Shown here: positions 44,415-48,207 of the stretch, in pieces
Layout: each line of letters starts with the position of its first letter
How positions within the stretch are numbered: position 1 is the stretch's first letter
Source of the DNA: Listeria floridensis FSL S10-1187
GTDB taxonomy: Bacteria > Bacillota > Bacilli > Lactobacillales > Listeriaceae
DNA: 48,207 nt
Direction: 5' to 3'
NCBI RefSeq assembly: GCF_000525875.1
Contig: NZ_AODF01000030.1
Span: 1-48,207, forward strand
Made by a program: the position numbers and the translations under genes
Notes under the pieces: generated by a model
The model's database searches: none
The model's input: the letters and a program-made list of their open reading frames with translations, nothing else
What the model was told of the DNA's origin: nothing

Positions 44415-45203
44415 TTATTCTGTCACAACTGCATAAATGCCATCACGATCTGAATATTCAAGTGTTAATCCCATATTTGGATCCATACCTGCAAAGTGCT
44501 CTGCCCAGTAACGAATCGCTTGGATAAGTGAAAAGTGATCCAGAGACTGAATGACGCGATCATTTTCAATCACATCTGCACCAAATCCTGCTTTATCATC
44601 GTAGGTTAGTGCAACTTGTACATCATCAAGCGACAAACCTTTTGCATTTGTAAAGAACGCAATGACTGCATTCGAAATATTTCCTTCATCAAGAACTTGT
44701 TCACGTGTTTCGGTAGCCGCTTGAATCGTTTCTGGCTCTTTCACCGAATTAAATGAACCGCGTGTCGATTGAACTGCCGGCTCCGCTCCACGATTTCTCC
44801 ATTTCTGGAAAAAGAAAATGAGCAAGCGAATTACAAGAAAGATAGCAAGCACATTGATAATCAATCCAAAGATATTTCCAAATGCGCCCATATTGCCAAG
44901 CAAGCCACCAAAAAGAAGTCCTGCCAGGCCGCCCATCATTAAACCACCCATAAAACCTTTACCGTTAAAGAAACTATTTTTTCCTGATCCCGACATCATA
45001 TTGTTCGATTGCGATCTGTTTACATTCGAGCGGTTAATGCCGTTGTTATTGGATTTAAAAGAACGAACTGGCGAACGATACCCTCTTGCATCTGCGTCGC
45101 TCACTTGTTCATACTTTGCTGGAAGAACGGTGTTCACCACAGTTCCACCTATTGGACTAAAAATCAAACCTGCTGCAAGTAATACTGAAACTAATTTTTT
45201 CAC
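44415..45203 (-). CDS. Tim44/DUF1517-like membrane protein under a Mn2+ riboswitch
   Basis: A 262-residue protein: signal-like segment (1-20), a linker rich in Asn/Ser/Arg, a glycine-rich hydrophobic stretch (KGFMGGLMMGGLAGLLFGGLLG) followed by a second helix (FGLIINVLAIFLVIRLLIFFFQKW), then a ~110-residue soluble C-terminal domain (FFTNAKGLSLDDVQVALTYDDK ...). The Gly-rich helix followed by a globular end resembles Tim44-like or DUF1517 proteins; I cannot be more specific. The start is GTG at 45203 after AGGAGG. The leader carries a yybP-ykoY riboswitch and a terminator, so expression should rise with Mn2+. A role in metal homeostasis or envelope is inferred only from this. Confidence 0.78.
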   Translation of the reverse strand: MKKLVSVLLAAGLIFSPIGGTVVNTVLPAKYEQVSDADARGYRSPVRSFKSNNNGINRSNVNRSQSNNMMSGSGKNSFFNGKGFMGGLMMGGLAGLLFGGLLGNMGAFGNIFGLIINVLAIFLVIRLLIFFFQKWRNRGAEPAVQSTRGSFNSVKEPETIQAATETREQVLDEGNISNAVIAFFTNAKGLSLDDVQVALTYDDKAGFGADVIENDRVIQSLDHFSLIQAIRYWAEHFAGMDPNMGLTLEYSDRDGIYAVVTE

Positions 45204-45232
45204 ACTCTTCCTCCTTTATCTTGGTACAAAAA

Positions 45233-45261
45233 AAGACCTTACGAAATAAACGTAAGGTCTT
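45233..45261 (-). terminator. riboswitch expression-platform terminator
   Basis: On the minus strand AAGACCTTACG-N7-CGTAAGGTCTT followed by seven T, between the aptamer and the gene. Confidence 0.9.
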
Positions 45262-45280
45262 GCAAACAATTTTCGAAATT

Positions 45281-45359
45281 GCTAACTATGCCGGGGAATG
45301 CTCCCGTATTGACGACATAGCTATCACAGCTACTCCCCTTAAGTAGGTTCCTAGTTATG
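45281..45359 (-). ncRNA. yybP-ykoY (Mn2+) riboswitch aptamer
   Basis: On the minus strand: P1 arm TAACTA pairs with TAGTTA; the conserved cores AAGGGGAGTAGC and GTCGTCAATACGGG are both present, followed by CCCCGGCATAG. These two blocks are the signature of the manganese-sensing yybP-ykoY class (docked two-loop form). It lies 80 bases ahead of the gene with a terminator between. Confidence 0.9.
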
Positions 45360-45371
45360 AAGTTATATACA

Positions 45372-45400
45372 ACTATACTATAACTCTTTTCCTACTGCAA
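45372..45400 (-). promoter_or_regulatory. promoter of the riboswitch transcript
   Basis: Minus strand: -35 TTGCAG (45395-45400), 17-base spacer, -10 TATAGT (45372-45377), about 15 bases upstream of the aptamer. Confidence 0.75.
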
Positions 45401-45403
45401 GAG

Positions 45404-45880
45404 CTACGGCTTGCGCATTGAAACCGGTTTATCCAAGATTTCTTTTGCAATCATCGCTTGTTTTAAACTCATCCGTCCATGAACTGCCTGACTTGCCACA
45501 TTGCTCGCATGTTTAGCTGCAGTTCTTTCTGTAACGCTTGATTCGCGTTCCATTTTTTGACGCAAGCGCTCAGCTTCTTTTTCAGCTGTTAAATGCACTG
45601 CTGTTTCCTGTTTTGCTTTTGATTTTTGCGCTTTCACGGGCTTCCGTTCTTGCCCAAATGTACCGGAAACAACTGTACGCTTAGCAGCTGTCTTGGTGTT
45701 TTGGGTAGTTCTTCCGGCTGGTTTGTTAGAAACAGCGGGTTTTGGCTTATTCGCTGAATTTTGTTTCTTCTTATTTTGATCTTGTTTGGATAAATAAGAA
45801 AGCGCTGCACCGCCAATAATGATCAAAACAGGGATTAAACCGGAAAGATTATCAAAAATATCTGCGAGATCAAATGGCAT
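45404..45880 (-). CDS. membrane-anchored basic protein of the floA operon (unassigned)
   Basis: A 158-residue protein starting at the ATG at 45880, chosen because AGGTGG lies 5 bases upstream. One membrane helix (IPVLIIIGGAALSYLS, ~13-30) is followed by a Lys/Gln/Asn/Pro-rich linker (~32-80) and a charged helical C-terminus with SLKQAMIAKEILDKPVSMRKP. It lies 21 bases after floA and so is probably its third operon member. I do not recognise the family; it may be an assembly or scaffold partner for membrane domains (inference). Confidence 0.7.
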   Translation of the reverse strand: MPFDLADIFDNLSGLIPVLIIIGGAALSYLSKQDQNKKKQNSANKPKPAVSNKPAGRTTQNTKTAAKRTVVSGTFGQERKPVKAQKSKAKQETAVHLTAEKEAERLRQKMERESSVTERTAAKHASNVASQAVHGRMSLKQAMIAKEILDKPVSMRKP

Positions 45881-45900
45881 ATTGTCCACCTACTTCCTTT

Positions 45901-46869
45901 TTAATGGAATCCCGGCTTCTCATCACCAGCAATCGAATCACGCATATGCGTATCCGCTTGAACATTTTCCATCTTATAGTAATCCATAACACCGAGCTTA
46001 CCGCTTTCGAAAGCTTGCGCAATTGCACGCGGCACTTCTGCTTCTGCTGCTACAACTGCCGCACGATTTTCTTGTTCGAGAGCGATCGCTTCTGCTTTCC
46101 GTTTCGATGCAGCCGCTTGAGCTACTTCCATGTCGGCATTCGCTTTTTCAATATCCAGCTTCGCTTTAATGTTATCACCAATACGCATTTCAGCAATATC
46201 AATGGAAAGTATCGTATAAGCAGTGCCGTCGCCAAGACCTTGTTCTTGAACTTTTTTCGAAATGCTGTTTGGATTTTCAAGAACATCTGTATGTTCTCTC
46301 GTTTCCCCGACAGTTGATACAACGGCTTCCCCAACACGAGCGATAACTGTATCTTCACCAGCACCCCCGACAATACGATCAATATTCGATTGCACCGTAA
46401 TTTGAGTGATAACTTTTACCTCTACCCCATTTTGGGCAACCCCAGTAAATTCAGGTGTGCGAATAACTTTAGGTGTAACAGATGTTTGAACAGCTTCAAG
46501 TACATCACGTCCAGCAAGGTCGATTGCAGCAGCACGGCTGAAATCAAGTTCGATGTTCGCACGATGAGCAGCGATTAGCGCATCTACCGTATTATCAACA
46601 TCTCCACCGGCCAAATAATGGCTTTCAAGCTGATTGACTTCAAGTTCAAGTCCTGCTTTCACAGCTTTAATCAGCGGTTTAACCACACGAGAAGGGACAA
46701 CTCGGCGCAAGCGCATACCGATCAATGTTCCAATCCCTACTGGTACACGGGCAGATATAGCACTAATCCAAAGCCCTACTGGTACTAATGAAAAGAAAAT
46801 AATTAAAAAGATAATAACAAGGACTGTAATAATAATAGGTCCTCCAATGAAAAATGATCCGATTGACAT
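45901..46869 (-). CDS. floA: flotillin-like protein FloA
   Basis: A 322-residue SPFH-domain protein, the YqfA/FloA length. N-terminal hydrophobic hairpin ([23 protein letters not shown]), then [17 protein letters not shown], the SPFH core, and a C-terminal coiled coil with [46 protein letters not shown] containing the repeated Glu-Ala pairs. It organises membrane microdomains and influences secretion and cell-wall synthesis. It starts immediately after the NfeD stop (TAA ATG), so the pair is coupled. Recalled counterpart: lmo0392. Confidence 0.95.
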   Translation of the reverse strand: MSIGSFFIGGPIIITVLVIIFLIIFFSLVPVGLWISAISARVPVGIGTLIGMRLRRVVPSRVVKPLIKAVKAGLELEVNQLESHYLAGGDVDNTVDALIAAHRANIELDFSRAAAIDLAGRDVLEAVQTSVTPKVIRTPEFTGVAQNGVEVKVITQITVQSNIDRIVGGAGEDTVIARVGEAVVSTVGETREHTDVLENPNSISKKVQEQGLGDGTAYTILSIDIAEMRIGDNIKAKLDIEKANADMEVAQAAASKRKAEAIALEQENRAAVVAAEAEVPRAIAQAFESGKLGVMDYYKMENVQADTHMRDSIAGDEKPGFH

Positions 46870-47166
46870 TTACTTCGCCTCCGTTTTTAATTCTTTAACT
46901 AACAAATAGCCGAAATCAATTCCGACAACTGTTACAGGTGTCCGTACATCTAAGTAACCGTTATCAAGCCGCGCTTCATAAACTTCCCCATCTATTTCAA
47001 CGCGCCCAATTGGCTTCATGGTTGTTACAGCAACACCATTTTTCCCAAACACTTTATCTCGCAGCGCTTTCATTCGTTCAATTTCTCGATCTTCTAAAAC
47101 ACCGCGGTGAACAAGTCCCCAAGAATCCCCATATACGATTGCGTCTTCAGAAAAGTTATCTTCCAT
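46870..47166 (-). CDS. short NfeD-like protein (OB-fold domain only)
   Basis: A 98-residue soluble protein. The second half, GKNGVAVTTMKPIGRVEIDGEVYEARLDNGYLDVRTPVTVVGIDFGYLLVKEL, is the NfeD C-terminal OB fold. The membrane helices and ClpP-like protease found in longer NfeD proteins are absent; B. subtilis YqeZ upstream of floA is far longer. The start at 47166 follows AGGTG; a GTG three codons earlier is possible. It is directly upstream of and coupled to floA, and may bind the flotillin scaffold. Confidence 0.8.
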   Translation of the reverse strand: MEDNFSEDAIVYGDSWGLVHRGVLEDREIERMKALRDKVFGKNGVAVTTMKPIGRVEIDGEVYEARLDNGYLDVRTPVTVVGIDFGYLLVKELKTEAK

Positions 47167-47401
47167 TTTCGTCACCTACTTTCACGAGGGGCAAGCATTT
47201 TTTCTCCTAATTTAACCATAACTTAATCGCGTCTGTTTTACAATTCTTTTAGTGAAAAAACACTTTCAATTTCTTGATATACTGTTCTGATTTCAAGAAA
47301 ACTGAAAATTTTCTTTTATACATTTATTATAACTTACCTAACGGTTAGTTTCCAAGGTCTAGAAACTGAGAACGAATACGTCCCAAGTCGTAGATTTAAA
47401 C

Positions 47402-47435
47402 AAAAAAAAAACGCCCGTACATATCCGTACGGGCG
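47402..47435 (-). terminator. terminator of hup
   Basis: CGCCCGTAC-N6-GTACGGGCG followed by nine or more T on the minus strand. Confidence 0.93.
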
Positions 47436-47466
47436 AGCAAGATTTTAGCTTAAAGTTATATGTAGA

Positions 47467-47742
47467 TTATTTAACTGCATCTTTAAGCGCTTTACCAGGT
47501 TTGAAAGCTGGTACTTTACTTGCTGGAATGTCGATTTCTTCTTTTGTACGCGGGTTGCGTCCTTTACGAGCCGCACGTTCGCGAACTTCAAAGTTACCGA
47601 AACCAATAAGTTGAACTTTTTCACCTTTAGAAAGGTTTTCTTGAATAGTTTCAAATAAAGCTTCTACAGCTTTAGCAGCGTCTTTCTTAGAAAGTTCCGC
47701 TTTTTCAGCTACACTGTTTACTAAATCAGTTTTGTTTGCCAT
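47467..47742 (-). CDS. hup: DNA-binding protein HU
   Basis: A 91-residue histone-like protein, exactly HU length. [31 protein letters not shown] begins the helical dimer domain; [45 protein letters not shown] is the DNA-binding arm and C-terminal helix with the proline that kinks DNA. It compacts and bends chromosomal DNA. RBS AAGGGAGGTG is strong. It has its own long leader (47743-47899) and a strong terminator. Recalled counterpart: lmo1934. Confidence 0.98.
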   Translation of the reverse strand: MANKTDLVNSVAEKAELSKKDAAKAVEALFETIQENLSKGEKVQLIGFGNFEVRERAARKGRNPRTKEEIDIPASKVPAFKPGKALKDAVK

Positions 47743-47781
47743 CTTTATTTCACCTCCCTTAAAAGTAATCCAAAATAATTA

Positions 47782-47859
47782 GGTCTTAATTATTACTTGA
47801 TGATTTTTGTTTGGTAAAAGTTGTGCTTATTCTTTAAAAAACGAAGCAGAATTAAGACC
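47782..47859 (-). promoter_or_regulatory. hup leader inverted repeat
   Basis: GGTCTTAATT (47782-47791) and its exact complement AATTAAGACC (47850-47859) lie 58 bases apart inside the transcribed leader. A second small hairpin GGCTTA-AAA-TAAGCC lies at 47865-47879. Together they imply a structured leader of about 150 bases. Confidence 0.55.
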
Positions 47860-47899
47860 GAAATGGCTTAAAATAAGCCTTTGCAGTAATTCTGATAAA

Positions 47900-47928
47900 A
47901 GATTATCATATAATCGTTGATACTGCAA
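47900..47928 (-). promoter_or_regulatory. hup promoter
   Basis: Minus strand: -35 TTGCAG (47923-47928), 17-base spacer, -10 TAATCT (47900-47905). Confidence 0.68.
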
Positions 47929-48142
47929 GGGTTTACATCAAATTGACACTAAAAGTTCACATTAAAAACAGTAAAAACTACTTAACAAACGTGATAGTAC
48001 CAACCTGTTAACCCTAATAGTAACTGGGAAGTCCTATAATAGCAAGCGAAATCATCTTTTCACAAAAAAATGGTTCTTTTTTCATAAAAAATAGTTTAAA
48101 ATTGAGCTCATTGCCTGAAAAATCTAGGTTTCAGCACCTATT

Positions 48143-48207
48143 TTATTCTAACAATAACGCTTGCAGCTGCTCTTTCATTTTTGCATCAATGCCGACCCTT
48201 TCTTCAA
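48143..48207 (-). CDS. 3' end of an unidentified gene cut by the window edge
   Basis: The last ~20 codons on the minus strand read EERVGIDAKMKEQLQALLLE and stop at 48143. The gene starts outside the window. The segment is helical and charged; too short to assign. The 215 bases between it and the hup promoter hold no gene, only an isolated TATAAT at 48034 on the plus strand without a good -35. Confidence 0.45.
   Translation of the reverse strand, partial: EERVGIDAKMKEQLQALLLE

Noticed and set aside
48034..48039. Isolated TATAAT as a plus-strand promoter
   Set aside because: No -35 at suitable distance and no plus-strand gene follows.
1..48207. CRISPR arrays, insertion sequences, integrases, rRNA, prophage genes
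   Set aside because: No spaced direct repeats, transposase, integrase or phage-like proteins were seen. The tandem repeat at 30965 has only two units without spacer.

Overview
The window reads as a chromosomal segment of a low-GC Gram-positive in the genus Listeria or a very close relative, but probably not L. monocytogenes itself. From position 1606 to about 38200 the gene order follows, from memory, the L. monocytogenes block lmo0945 down to lmo0906: ComEC-like hydrolase, HesB-like protein, Dps/ferritin, LMW tyrosine phosphatase, lmo0937-family peptide, nitroreductase, trmL, queG, GT-C and GT2 glycosyltransferases, lplA, metallo-hydrolase, sortase A, alkyl-base glycosylase, ltaS, TetR/ABC exporter, coaA, ABC-F protein, succinate-semialdehyde dehydrogenase, formate/nitrite channel, flavodoxin-like protein, GntR pair, AI-2E protein, phosphoglycerate mutase and glutathione reductase. 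That synteny is recalled, not searched. The base composition looks higher in GC than L. monocytogenes, which suggests a more distant species.

Layout. 1-3900: a broken MFS exporter, then a minus-strand run (DUF3006, a lipoprotein with metallo-beta-lactamase and helix-hairpin-helix domains, a HesB-like protein, dps behind a PerR-like box). 4000-8150: an SMI1/KNR4-like gene, an LMW phosphatase, a tiny membrane protein, then the minus-strand queG-trmL-nitroreductase operon and tRNA-Gly(TCC). 8300-16900: cell-envelope genes: a GT-C/GT2 glycosylation pair, lplA, a metallo-hydrolase, srtA, an alkyladenine DNA glycosylase and ltaS. 17000-20430: a dicarboxylate/amino-acid symporter, an SDR and a kinase-less KdpD, apparently inserted relative to L. 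monocytogenes. 20470-29300: a TetR-controlled ABC-2 exporter, coaA, the YcgR/YcgQ membrane pair, an Eis-type acetyltransferase and an ABC-F ribosome-protection gene with an attenuator leader. 29300-40000: a succinate-semialdehyde dehydrogenase, a 600-bp noncoding stretch, an FNT channel, a membrane-anchored flavodoxin-like protein, a GntR/DUF1648 pair, an AI-2E protein, phosphoglycerate mutase, glutathione reductase and a GadC/YjeM-type permease. 40000-48207: an alpha/beta hydrolase, a dual-specificity phosphatase, a SEDS protein, leucine dehydrogenase, an OsmC protein, a membrane protein behind a yybP-ykoY (Mn2+) riboswitch, the NfeD-FloA operon and HU.

Regulation visible in the sequence is rich: PerR, TetR and GntR-type operators, three near-consensus cre sites (SDR, FNT channel, leucine dehydrogenase), a candidate sigma-B promoter, a Mn2+ riboswitch, a three-codon uORF attenuator before the ABC-F gene, and an early terminator hairpin in the ltaS leader. 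Many convergent genes share strong hairpin terminators.

A major caveat: at least 12 genes carry 17 single-base frame breaks. Fifteen lie in A/T runs of 6-9 bases and most look like one base too many, which points to homopolymer sequencing error rather than mass gene decay. I annotate those genes end to end and mark each break. No CRISPR array, insertion sequence, prophage or rRNA was seen.
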